From the NCBI GenBank assembly GCA_045543675.1, contig JAZPXM010000136.1:1-12355 (forward strand): a DNA stretch of 12,355 nt. The letters run 5' to 3'. Both the position numbers and the translations under genes were made by a program. The notes beneath the pieces were generated by a model. That model was given only the letters and a program-made list of their open reading frames with translations, was not told the origin of the DNA and did not search any database. Positions 1-6,633 of the stretch are shown in pieces (position 1 is the first letter of the stretch; each line of letters begins with the position of its first letter). The DNA comes from URNF01 sp045543675. GTDB taxonomy: Bacteria > Bacillota > Clostridia > Oscillospirales > Acutalibacteraceae.

Positions 1-181
1 AAATGTTACCGTAGGGGCGGGGTTTCCCCGCCCGCAAATGATACGACGGGTGAGATGAAAAGGCATGTGTAACACCGCATCCGTCTCGCTTTGCTCGACA
101 GCACACACCGCAAATGATACCGTAGGGGCAGGCGTCCCCGACTGCCCGCAAATGAATATAAAACGGGATGGGCAACCCCGT
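1..181. repeat. intergenic hairpin-repeat cluster, upstream copy
   Basis: No gene is visible here. The stretch holds three hairpin units. The first (15-33) has arms GGGCGGGG/CCCCGCCC around TTT. The second (126-147) has arms GGGCAG/CTGCCC. A weaker one (163-181) has ACGGG/CCCGT. The first two are preceded by ACCGTAG and followed by CGCAAATGA, the flanks of the same family at 1891-2850. Bases 31-102 match 2709-2780 with three mismatches, and the match resumes after a 23-base module that is absent here. No promoter or open frame of note was seen. Confidence 0.75.
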
Positions 182-282
182 ATGCAGGGATTTTCTATAT
201 AACTAATTGTATAGTATTATTAAAATATACATAACGTACAATATTAGTGCGCGGAAATGTGCGAAAATATAACGGTATTGCG

Positions 283-299
283 TATACGGCTGCCGTATA
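283..299. promoter_or_regulatory. palindrome upstream of the secreted-protein promoter
   Basis: TATACGGC and GCCGTATA form perfect 8-base arms around a single T, about 45 bases upstream of the -35 element of the next gene. It could be a regulator-binding site. No regulator gene is adjacent and no second copy was seen, so the role is only inferred. The surrounding stretch 182-340 is AT-rich and otherwise featureless. Confidence 0.35.
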
Positions 300-343
300 T
301 ATGCAAATAACAGCAAAAAAGCATAGAAAATGCTGTAGAGATA

Positions 344-371
344 TTGCATTTTTTGGAAAAGGTTATATAAT
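344..371 (+). promoter_or_regulatory. predicted promoter of the secreted-protein unit
   Basis: A perfect -10 TATAAT (366-371) lies 16 bases after TTGCAT (344-349), a weak -35 with TTG intact. The 12-mer ATTGCATTTTTT starting at 343 recurs at the glycosyltransferase promoter (2960) and, on the minus strand, just upstream of the blaI promoter (12240-12229). Transcription would start near 378 and give a leader of about 40 bases before the ATG at 418. Confidence 0.6.
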
Positions 372-417
372 GAAAGTGTATAACCCGAAAGTATAAAAAG
401 TTTAGGGGGAAAAGAAA

Positions 418-1680
418 ATGAAAACGCAATGCAAAAAACTCGCATCTCTGCTTTTGTGTGTATGCTTGTTGCTGTCGGTTATGGCAGTAAACGTGTTTGC
501 GGGCACCGAAAGCACGTACGTCTATCAAGAAGTGACAGAAGCTCCTGCTGATTGGTCGGGCGAATATTTAATTGTTTATAAAGCTAAAGGTTATGTATTT
601 GATAGTAGTATGGCCAGTCCGGACGTTAGTGGTAACCATTTTACTGTTGCCATCACTGACGGTAAGATCGAAGCGAATGCTACCACTAATGCCGCAAAAG
701 TTACTATTGCTAAAAGTGGTGACGGTTATTCGATTAAAATGGCTAGCGGTAAATATGTCGGTCACTCCGGGAGCAAAAACACCTTAAACACCGGGACGAC
801 TCCCTATGTACATACCTTGTCTTACGCTAGTGGTAGTGTGAAGGCGGCTTGTGGCGATTACTCTCTCCTTTTTAATAGTAACACCGGTTCTGGCAACAAT
901 CGTTTCCGCTACTATAAAACTAATCAGCAACCTATCAATCTTTACAAACTGGTAGAAGTTGTAAACGAGGAAGAAGAACCGGAACAGGAGCCCAACACCG
1001 CTGTGGTGGACGAAGACACCCGCATCATCACCGTAAAAGCGGACGAAGGGTATCAGCTCAAAGCCGGTGCGCTCGTCGTGACCGATAAAAACGGCAAACG
1101 TCACGTTCCCACCCGTGTGGGTTACCGTGAAAGCGACGACAGCACAAAGTATGAAATTCCTGCAGAAGCGGGAGACGACTTTACCTTGCCGTCCAACGAA
1201 GAATTGTTCTATCAGCCCGCAGGTAACACCGGCGAGAAAGATAACAATATCAACGTTGCCTATCTCGGTGCACAGACCACAGATGTAAACACCTATGGCG
1301 GCGGTATGCGTCACGTACACCGTTTGAACATCTCCGCTGATGGCGATAAGAGATACCTGTTGTATAACGGTGTGAAACAAGAAGTTACCGAATACGGTCT
1401 GTTGCTTGCGGCACAGGCAGTTCTCAAAAATCCCGAAGATCTGGATATTGAAACTGCAAAAGACAGCATGCACGTACAACGGTACGAATGGCCGAAAGAG
1501 AACAAGTACTTTGATCAATGTTCCGACTATGTGGACCTTTCCGTACACGTAACGGGCATTCTGACTGCAGGCGGCGGCGATGTGAACATCATCACCCGTA
1601 CCTATGTGATACTGGAAGACGCCACTGTGTACTACGGCGAATTTGCAGTAGATAACTACAACGAAGTTAACGCGAGATAA
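418..1680 (+). CDS. secreted two-module protein of unknown function
   Basis: This is an exported 420-residue protein whose activity I do not recognise. Residues 1-28 are a signal peptide: basic start, leucine-rich core, VFA then Gly at the likely cleavage site, with no lipobox. Residues about 36-180 form a beta-rich module with DWSGEYLIVY near the start, a GKYVG segment, LLFNS, RFRYYK and an ending INLYKLVE. As far as I recall, this pattern accompanies secreted nucleases and glycosidases of Firmicutes. An acidic linker EEEEPEQEP (184-192) leads to a second module (about 194-420) with EGYQLKAGALVVTD, as in bacterial surface repeats, and a closing beta segment TYVILEDATVYYGEF. No catalytic motif, LPxTG anchor or transmembrane tail was seen. 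The start is set by AGGGGGA (404-410), 8 bases before the ATG. Codon use changes sharply between modules: T-ending in the first, C/G-ending in the second. The small peptide gene follows at 1694. Confidence 0.85.
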   Translation: MKTQCKKLASLLLCVCLLLSVMAVNVFAGTESTYVYQEVTEAPADWSGEYLIVYKAKGYVFDSSMASPDVSGNHFTVAITDGKIEANATTNAAKVTIAKSGDGYSIKMASGKYVGHSGSKNTLNTGTTPYVHTLSYASGSVKAACGDYSLLFNSNTGSGNNRFRYYKTNQQPINLYKLVEVVNEEEEPEQEPNTAVVDEDTRIITVKADEGYQLKAGALVVTDKNGKRHVPTRVGYRESDDSTKYEIPAEAGDDFTLPSNEELFYQPAGNTGEKDNNINVAYLGAQTTDVNTYGGGMRHVHRLNISADGDKRYLLYNGVKQEVTEYGLLLAAQAVLKNPEDLDIETAKDSMHVQRYEWPKENKYFDQCSDYVDLSVHVTGILTAGGGDVNIITRTYVILEDATVYYGEFAVDNYNEVNAR

Positions 1681-1693
1681 GGGGGAACAGCAA

Positions 1694-1807
1694 ATGAAAT
1701 ATGTAGCTCCTGAAATGGAAATCGTCACGTTAAGCGCCGATACGGCAGTAGCAATCGAAGTTTCGGTAGATTTCGGTAGTTTGATTTCCGAAAACAGCAA
1801 ACCGTAA
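1694..1807 (+). CDS. 37-residue KYxxPEMEI peptide
   Basis: This is a short open frame beginning MKYVAPEMEIVTLSADTA and ending in SENSKP. It is probably real: AAGGGGG (1679-1685) sits 8 bases before its ATG, only 13 bases separate it from the preceding stop, and a strong terminator follows. The peptide is acidic, has no cysteine or signal peptide, and has a hydrophobic middle (residues 18-31). Short proteins with an N-terminal K(K)YxxPExE(I/V) block are, from memory, frequent in Clostridia, often beside secreted proteins and mostly annotated as hypothetical. It could be a ribosomally made peptide precursor, a partner of the secreted protein, or a toxin-like peptide. No modification enzyme or exporter gene is nearby, so none of these is supported. 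Confidence 0.7.
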   Translation: MKYVAPEMEIVTLSADTAVAIEVSVDFGSLISENSKP

Positions 1808-1828
1808 AAGAGTAAGTAAAACGACAAA

Positions 1829-1861
1829 AAACAACCCCGTGATTTCACGGGGTTGTTTTTT
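1829..1861 (+). terminator. intrinsic terminator of the secreted-protein/peptide unit
   Basis: The arms ACAACCCCGTG (1831-1841) and CACGGGGTTGT (1846-1856) are perfectly complementary around ATTT. They are followed by a T-run (1856-1861) and preceded by an A-run (1826-1831), so the element could work on both strands. It lies 22 bases after the peptide's stop codon. Confidence 0.93.
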
Positions 1862-2130
1862 GTATAAGAAACGGTTTGTACACAATAAATGATACCGTAG
1901 GGGCAGGCGTCTCGACTGCTCGCGAACGGCGGTAAAACGGGACGATGTGGGCATCGTCCCCTACACACACGCTATAGATGGTATCGTAGGGGCGACCATT
2001 GGTTGTCCGCAAACAAAAAATCCCTCCACCACCGCTAACGCGGCGGTCCCCCTCCCTTTAGGCAAGGGAGGCAGGAAAAAGGGACGGGGGACCCGTCCCC
2101 TACGAACACGCAACAAACGATACCGTAAGG

Positions 2131-2225
2131 GAGTTGCGGTAAGGGATTGGCAACATTCACCTCCCTCTGACGAGGGAGGTGGATTTTTGCGAAGCAAAAA
2201 GACGGAGGGAGAGAAAAAGAAGAAC
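2131..2225 (+). repeat. 95-base direct repeat, copy 1
   Basis: Bases 2131-2225 match 12261-12355 with only two differences (2140 and 2141), and bases 2142-2225 are identical. The unit contains two perfect hairpins: CACCTCCCTC/GAGGGAGGTG around TGAC (2158-2181) and TTTTTGC/GCAAAAA around GAA (2184-2200), then GACGGAGGG. The second copy is cut by the window edge, so the repeat may be longer. Confidence 0.95.
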
Positions 2226-2302
2226 TACCCTTCCGTCAAAACCTACGGTTTTGCCACCTCCCCTGACAAGGGGAGGCAAAAAAAAGATGTTTGCAAAAGA
2301 TA

Positions 2303-2347
2303 AGAGAAGACACACAGCTTTTTGTTGTGTATCTTCTCTATTTTTAT
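2303..2347. terminator. orphan terminator-like hairpin
   Basis: AGAGAAGA-C-ACACA (2303-2316) pairs with TGTGT-A-TCTTCTCT (2326-2339), with one mismatch and a 9-base loop, then ATTTTTAT. It has the form of an intrinsic terminator, but the nearest upstream gene already has its own terminator at 1829-1861. It may end a small transcript from the repeat cluster or be left over from a lost gene. Confidence 0.5.
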
Positions 2348-2960
2348 CCCTATGACCACCCGCCGTAAGTGCACGATATAAAAAATCCCCCGCCAACCGT
2401 GACGGAGAGGTGGAAAGGAGATACGGCAATTTTACCCCTCATCACCCGCTGGCTCGACAGCTTCTCCTCAAGGAGAAGCCAAGCACATACCACAAATGAT
2501 ACCGTAGGGGCAGGCGTCTCGACTGCCCGCAAATGAACACGAAAACGGGACGATGTGGGCATCGTCCCCTACGAACAGAATTTGAATGACATAACGGACG
2601 GTCGAGGACGCCCGTCCCTACAAACACAAAACAAAGAATATTGCTTTCTCCTCAAGGAGAAGCCAAGAACACATAACGAATGACATCGTAGGGGCGATTC
2701 AGGAATCGCCCGCAAATGATACGACGGGTGAGAGGAAAAGGCATGTGTAACACCTCATCAGTCTCGCTTTGCTCGACAGCTTCTCCTCAAGGAGAAGCCA
2801 AGTACACACCGCAAACGATACCGTAGGGGCAGGCGTCTCAACTGCCCGCGAATTAGCCGTATCCGCCCGCAAACAGCCGCTTTTGTGTAACAGAAAGTAT
2901 AATTATCCCATATATATACAAATAGTAATAGAAAAAATATACAGAACGCTATGGGAAATA

Positions 2961-2989
2961 TTGCATTTTTTTAAAAAAACCTATATAAT
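2961..2989 (+). promoter_or_regulatory. predicted promoter of the glycosyltransferase unit
   Basis: TTGCAT (2961-2966), a 17-base spacer rich in T and A runs, and a perfect TATAAT (2984-2989). It lies about 44 bases before the ATG at 3033 and closely resembles the promoter at 344-371. The flank 2881-2960 is AT-rich with no gene. Confidence 0.6.
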
Positions 2990-3032
2990 AAAAAGGTGTT
3001 TGGACTGAAAAAGGTATAAAGGACGGAAACGT

Positions 3033-3989
3033 ATGAAATTATCGGTGGTTGTTCCTTGCTATAATGAACAGGATAATATAGCGCCGCTGTTTGATGCGGT
3101 ACAAATGGCATTTGCGGCGTTGCCCGTGGAAATTGACAAATACGAATTGGTCTTTGTCAACGACGGCAGCAAAGACGAGACCCGTGCGCGACTGCTTACG
3201 TTGCATGCGGCGTATCCTGCCACAACGGCGGTGGTGGACTTCTCCCGCAACTTCGGCAAAGAAGCCGCAGTGTTGGCTGGGCTTCGCCGTGCGGGCGGTG
3301 ACCTTGTCGCCATTATGGACGCGGATTTGCAACAGCGCCCCGAGATGGTGGTGGATATGGTGCGGTATTTGTGCGACCACCCCGACACCGATATGGTGGC
3401 GGCATACCAGGAAAACCGCATTGAAGGCAAAATGCTGACCTTTTTCAAAAAGATGTTTTATAAGATCGTTAACTGGATGTGCGAGATCCCATTTCGCAAA
3501 GACGCGTCGGATTTTCGCACCTTCCGCAAAAACGTGCGGGATGCGGTGTTATCGTTACCCGAGTATGACCGTTTTTCCAAAGGTATTTTCTCTTGGGTCG
3601 GCTTTCCTACGCACTATATGCCGTACACCGCCGCACCGCGGCACGCCGGCAGTACGAAATGGTCCTTTTTCAAACTGTTAAAATACGCGGTGACAGGTAT
3701 TATCTCGTATACCACCACGCCGTTACGCATTTCCACCTTTTTGGGACTTGGTGTTTCTTTCGCGTCGGTTATCTATCTTATCGTCACGGTGATACAAAAA
3801 CTGTGTTTCGGTGTGGATGTTCCCGGTTACGCGACCATCGTCGGTTTGATCTTGTTGCTTGGCGGCATCCAGTTACTGATGCTCGGCGTAATGGGCGAAT
3901 ATCTCGCGAAAGCGTATATGCAGGGCAAAGGTCGTCCCGTATATATCGAACGGCAGTATCTGCCCGCAAAGGATGATGAAAATGCGTAA
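3033..3989 (+). CDS. GT2 glycosyltransferase, polyprenyl-phosphate type (GtrB/DPM1-like)
   Basis: This protein probably transfers a sugar from a nucleotide donor to undecaprenyl phosphate on the cytoplasmic face, supplying lipid-linked sugar for surface-glycan decoration. Residues 1-220 are a GT-A fold: SVVVPCYNEQDN (4-15), FVNDGSKDET (41-50), the DxD-type metal/nucleotide motif DADLQQRPE (96-104), and AGSTKW (205-210), which is typical of the subfamily. Two membrane segments follow at about 232-256 and 266-290, as in GtrB/YfdH-like enzymes. The length (318) is normal. The start is supported by AAAGGA (3018-3023), 9 bases upstream. The GtrA-like gene overlaps its end, and that pairing is the classic flippase/transferase arrangement. 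The acceptor sugar and final glycan cannot be read from sequence, and no third modifying transferase lies nearby. Confidence 0.93.
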   Translation: MKLSVVVPCYNEQDNIAPLFDAVQMAFAALPVEIDKYELVFVNDGSKDETRARLLTLHAAYPATTAVVDFSRNFGKEAAVLAGLRRAGGDLVAIMDADLQQRPEMVVDMVRYLCDHPDTDMVAAYQENRIEGKMLTFFKKMFYKIVNWMCEIPFRKDASDFRTFRKNVRDAVLSLPEYDRFSKGIFSWVGFPTHYMPYTAAPRHAGSTKWSFFKLLKYAVTGIISYTTTPLRISTFLGLGVSFASVIYLIVTVIQKLCFGVDVPGYATIVGLILLLGGIQLLMLGVMGEYLAKAYMQGKGRPVYIERQYLPAKDDENA

Positions 3990-4368
3990 AGAAGTGTTGC
4001 GGTATCTGATCGTCGGCGGATTGACCACCGTTGTGAGTATGGTGCTGTTTTACGGCAGTACGTGGACCTTCCTTGACGGCAACGATCCGCTGCAGTTGCA
4101 GGTGGCAAACGTCATTTCCTGGATAGGTGCGGTGGCGTTTGCGTACGTTACCAACCGCGTGTTTGTGTTTGAAAGCAAAAATCCGCACATTTTCAAAGAA
4201 ATTGTCTCATTTGTCGGGTCGCGCGTGTTGACGCTGTTGTTGGATATGGCGGTGATGTTTTTACTCGCTACCGTTTTGTCCATAAACTATAATTTTTCCA
4301 AACTGGTCGCTATGGTGCTGGTGACGGTGGGAAATTACGTGATTAGTAAACTTTTGGTTTTCAGGTGA
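3982..4368 (+). CDS. GtrA-like membrane protein (putative lipid-linked sugar flippase)
   Basis: A 128-residue, very hydrophobic protein with four predicted membrane segments (about 8-28, 40-57, 78-100 and 105-123), the GtrA/PF04138 layout. The opening RYLIVGGLTT, AYVTNRVFVF at about 54-63 and the final NYVISKLLVFR are hallmark segments. The family is thought to move polyprenyl-phosphate sugars across the membrane for GtrB-type transferases. I place the start at 3982 because AAAGGA (3968-3973) is then 8 bases away and the overlap with the upstream gene is 8 bases. In-frame ATGs at 3973 and 3976 sit almost on top of that site. The gene is translationally coupled to the transferase. Confidence 0.9.
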   Translation: MRKEVLRYLIVGGLTTVVSMVLFYGSTWTFLDGNDPLQLQVANVISWIGAVAFAYVTNRVFVFESKNPHIFKEIVSFVGSRVLTLLLDMAVMFLLATVLSINYNFSKLVAMVLVTVGNYVISKLLVFR

Positions 4369-4372
4369 TAGT

Positions 4373-5305
4373 ATGATGATTTGCAATACCGTTTTGGAAG
4401 CATTGGGCAGTACGCCTATCATTCGTTTGAATCGTATGGTTGACGACGATATGGCGGAGATCCTTGTAAAATTTGAGGGATTGAACGTCGGCGGGTCTAT
4501 TAAGACCCGCACGGCGCTGAATATGATTATGGACGCGGAAAAACGCGGCGTCATTACCAAAGACACGATTATTGTAGAACCCACCAGCGGCAATCAAGGT
4601 ATCGGTCTTGCGTTGGTGGGGGCGGTACGCGGTTACCGTACGGTTATCATTATGCCCGATTCGGTTTCCGAAGAACGCAGAAAACTGGTCAACCAGTACG
4701 GCGCAGAAGTGATTTTGGTGCACGATGCAGGCAATATCGGCGCGTGTATTGAAGAATGTCTCGAACTGGCGCTCAAAATGCAACGGGAAGACCCTAACGT
4801 GTTTGTACCGCAACAGTTTGAAAACCCCGCCAACGTGGAGATTCAGTATAAACAGACGGGAAAAGAAATTTTGGAACAGGTAGGCGGCCCTATCGACGGT
4901 TTTTGTTCGGGCATCGGCACGGGCGGTACCATTACGGGCATCGGCACGGCGTTGCGCGAACAAAACCCCGACATCACTATCTGGGCGGTAGAGCCCGAAA
5001 ACGCGGCGATTTTGTCGGGCGGGTCTATCGGCACGCATGTGCAAATGGGTATCGGGGACGGCATTATCCCTGCCATTCTGGATACTGAGATTTTTGATGA
5101 CGTGTGCATTATCGGGGACACGGAAGCGCTGCAGACCGCGAAAGATTTAGCGGCAAAAGAGGGAATTCTTTGCGGCATTTCCAGCGGCACCAACGTTGCC
5201 GCCGCCATTCGCTTGGCGAAAAAACTCGGTAAAGGCAAACGGGTGGTGACCGTGCTGCCCGATACGGCGGAACGGTACTTCTCCACGCCGTTGTTTGAAC
5301 AGTAA
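4373..5305 (+). CDS. cysteine synthase-family PLP enzyme (OASS-like)
   Basis: A fold-type II PLP enzyme of the cysteine synthase/cystathionine beta-synthase family, which replaces a beta-substituent of serine derivatives, typically O-acetylserine plus sulfide to cysteine, in the cytosol. GSIKTRTA (41-48) holds the likely PLP lysine K44. SGNQG (72-76) is the substrate loop and GTGGT (182-186) the phosphate-binding loop. HVQMGIGDGIIP (222-233) matches the HKIQGIGAGFIP region of CysK, and LPDTAERYFSTPLF is the usual C-terminus. Two positions differ from classical CysK, SGNTG to SGNQG and KDR to KTR, so the substrate may differ. The length (310) is normal. AGGTGA (4363-4368) fits the second ATG at 4376 slightly better. 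It lies 4 bases after the GtrA gene and is probably cotranscribed, though functionally unrelated. No terminator follows. Confidence 0.88.
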   Translation: MMICNTVLEALGSTPIIRLNRMVDDDMAEILVKFEGLNVGGSIKTRTALNMIMDAEKRGVITKDTIIVEPTSGNQGIGLALVGAVRGYRTVIIMPDSVSEERRKLVNQYGAEVILVHDAGNIGACIEECLELALKMQREDPNVFVPQQFENPANVEIQYKQTGKEILEQVGGPIDGFCSGIGTGGTITGIGTALREQNPDITIWAVEPENAAILSGGSIGTHVQMGIGDGIIPAILDTEIFDDVCIIGDTEALQTAKDLAAKEGILCGISSGTNVAAAIRLAKKLGKGKRVVTVLPDTAERYFSTPLFEQ

Positions 5306-5323
5306 AAAAATTTGCATAACCTA

Positions 5324-5352
5324 TTGATTTTCCAAAAAAATAGCAGTAGAAT
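5324..5352 (+). promoter_or_regulatory. predicted promoter of the CofE-like/GMP synthase unit
   Basis: TTGATT (5324-5329), a 17-base spacer and TAGAAT (5347-5352). It sits in the 115-base gap after the PLP gene. The leader (about 5359-5420) contains a stem AGCCGTC/GGCGGCT around TTTGC that lacks a T-run, so it is not a terminator. Confidence 0.55.
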
Positions 5353-5420
5353 ATTTCAGTTGAAAAAGCAGTAAAAAAGCCGTCTTTGCGGGCGGCTGGA
5401 CATAGAAGGGAAAATGGTTT

Positions 5421-6620
5421 ATGGAAAAAAAAGAACGTAGAGTAGGTACGGTGTCCCGCGGTATCCGTTGCCCGATCATCCGTGAGGGAGATGACCTGGC
5501 GACAATCGTGACCGACAGCGTGTTGGAAGCGGCGGCATACGAAGGGTTTGCACTGCGTGACAAGGATGTTATCTCGATGACCGAATCTATCGTTGCCAGA
5601 GCGCAGGGAAACTACGCGTCGGTGGACGATATTGCCGCAGACGTGCGCGCAAAACTGGGCGGTGGCACGATTGGTGTCATTTTCCCCATTCTTTCCCGTA
5701 ACCGTTTTGCAATTTGTCTCAAAGGTATCGCAAGAGGTGCCAAAAAAATCGTGCTGATGCTCAGCTATCCGTCCGACGAAGTGGGTAACCACCTGGCGAC
5801 CTATGAACTTATCGACGCGGCGGGCATTAACCCGTATTCCGACGTGCTGTCGCTGGAAAAATACCGCGAAGTGTTCGGTGTGCAGAAATTGGAGTTTACC
5901 GGTGTGGACTACGTGCAGTATTACGCCGATCTGATTAAAGCGGAAGGCGCGGAAGTGGAGATCATTTTCGCAAACCAGGCAAAAGCCATCCTCGATTACA
6001 CCGATTGTGTCTTGACCTGCGATATTCACACCCGTGAACGCAGTAAACGTTTGTTAAAAGCCGCAGGCGCAAAAGTGGTTTGCGGTCTGGACGATATTCT
6101 GAACGCCCCCGTTAACGGCAGCGGCTGTAACGAAAAATACGGTCTGCTCGGCTCGAACAAATCCACCGAAGATAAGGTGAAACTGTTCCCCCGCGAATGT
6201 AAACCGCTTGTGCTGGATATTCAGGCGAAAATCAAAGCGGCAACGGGTAAACACGTGGAAGTAATGGTATACGGCGACGGCGCGTTTAAAGACCCGAAAG
6301 GAAAGATCTGGGAACTTGCCGACCCGGTCGTGTCTCCTGCGTTTACCGACGGTTTGATCGGTACGCCGAACGAATTGAAACTGAAATACCTGGCGGACAA
6401 CGATTTCAAAGATCTGTCGGGCGACGCTTTGAAAGCCGCAATTTCCGAAAGTATTAAAGCAAAAGACGGTTCCCTTGTCGGCAATATGGCGGCGCAGGGC
6501 ACCACCCCCAGACAGCTTACCGACCTTATCGGCTCGCTGTGTGACCTGACTTCGGGCTCGGGCGACAAAGGTACCCCCGTTGTTTTGGTGCAGGGTTACT
6601 TCGATAACTATACGAACTAA
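5421..6620 (+). CDS. F420-0:L-glutamate ligase-like protein (CofE family)
   Basis: A 399-residue cytosolic protein whose N-terminal half resembles CofE, which uses GTP to join glutamate to coenzyme F420-0. The matching layout is a conserved Arg-Gly start (VSRGIR), PIIREGDDLATIV (18-30), then LRDKDVISMTESIVARAQG (45-63), the counterpart of the DGDVLVVTSKIVSKAEG-type segment in CofE. SRNRFAICLKGIARGAKK follows at 92-109. YGDGAFKDPKGKIWELADP (284-302) is a further glycine/aspartate-rich conserved-looking block. It is much longer than classical CofE (about 250 residues), like the bacterial homologues found in Clostridia without F420 biosynthesis. The substrate is therefore unknown; a GTP-dependent amino-acid ligation is an inference from family. 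GAAGGG (5405-5410) lies 10 bases before the ATG. The GMP synthase gene follows after 13 bases, so they form an operon. Confidence 0.82.
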   Translation: MEKKERRVGTVSRGIRCPIIREGDDLATIVTDSVLEAAAYEGFALRDKDVISMTESIVARAQGNYASVDDIAADVRAKLGGGTIGVIFPILSRNRFAICLKGIARGAKKIVLMLSYPSDEVGNHLATYELIDAAGINPYSDVLSLEKYREVFGVQKLEFTGVDYVQYYADLIKAEGAEVEIIFANQAKAILDYTDCVLTCDIHTRERSKRLLKAAGAKVVCGLDDILNAPVNGSGCNEKYGLLGSNKSTEDKVKLFPRECKPLVLDIQAKIKAATGKHVEVMVYGDGAFKDPKGKIWELADPVVSPAFTDGLIGTPNELKLKYLADNDFKDLSGDALKAAISESIKAKDGSLVGNMAAQGTTPRQLTDLIGSLCDLTSGSGDKGTPVVLVQGYFDNYTN

Positions 6621-6633
6621 GGGGGAAAAGGAT

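Larger units (their letters stand above)
1885..2850. repeat. large intergenic cluster of hairpin repeats
   Basis: About 1 kb without a credible gene, built from short hairpins. Family A carries GTAGGGG or its complement beside a variable stem: 1901-1921, 1939-1960 (inverted), 1990-2008, 2081-2099 (inverted), 2508-2528, 2547-2568 (inverted), 2596-2617 (inverted), 2692-2711 and 2827-2847. Family B carries the TTCTCCT/AGGAGAA palindrome at 2462-2477, 2646-2661 and 2781-2796. Family C has two hairpins next to CCGTC/GACGG, at 2158-2209 and 2228-2276. A simple stem CCTCCCTT/AAGGGAGG also occurs near 2051-2072. Open frames crossing this area have no ribosome binding site and are made of repeat sequence. 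The cluster probably arose by repeated insertion or duplication of such units. Confidence 0.85.

Noticed and set aside
784..1968. 394-codon open frame on the minus strand, opposite the secreted protein
   Set aside because: It has no ribosome binding site, runs across the terminator, and the plus-strand gene has a signal peptide, strong ribosome binding site and promoter.
1947..2303. 118-codon plus-strand open frame in the repeat cluster
   Set aside because: It consists of hairpin repeat units, lacks a ribosome binding site, and its product is low-complexity Pro/Gly/Lys/Arg.
1885..2850. CRISPR array
   Set aside because: The repeated units are irregularly spaced, occur in both orientations and vary within their stems; there are no uniform spacers and no cas genes.
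2769..3008. 79-codon plus-strand open frame before the glycosyltransferase
   Set aside because: It starts inside a repeat unit, runs through the predicted promoter and has no supporting ribosome binding site.
5365..5420. Riboswitch in the leader of the CofE-like gene
   Set aside because: Only one small stem (AGCCGTC/GGCGGCT) is present, with no T-run, no alternative terminator and no known aptamer motif.
5109..6029. 306-codon minus-strand open frame opposite the CofE-like gene
   Set aside because: It runs across the end of the PLP gene, the promoter and the start of the CofE-like gene, and its protein resembles nothing; it mirrors the codon bias of the plus-strand genes.
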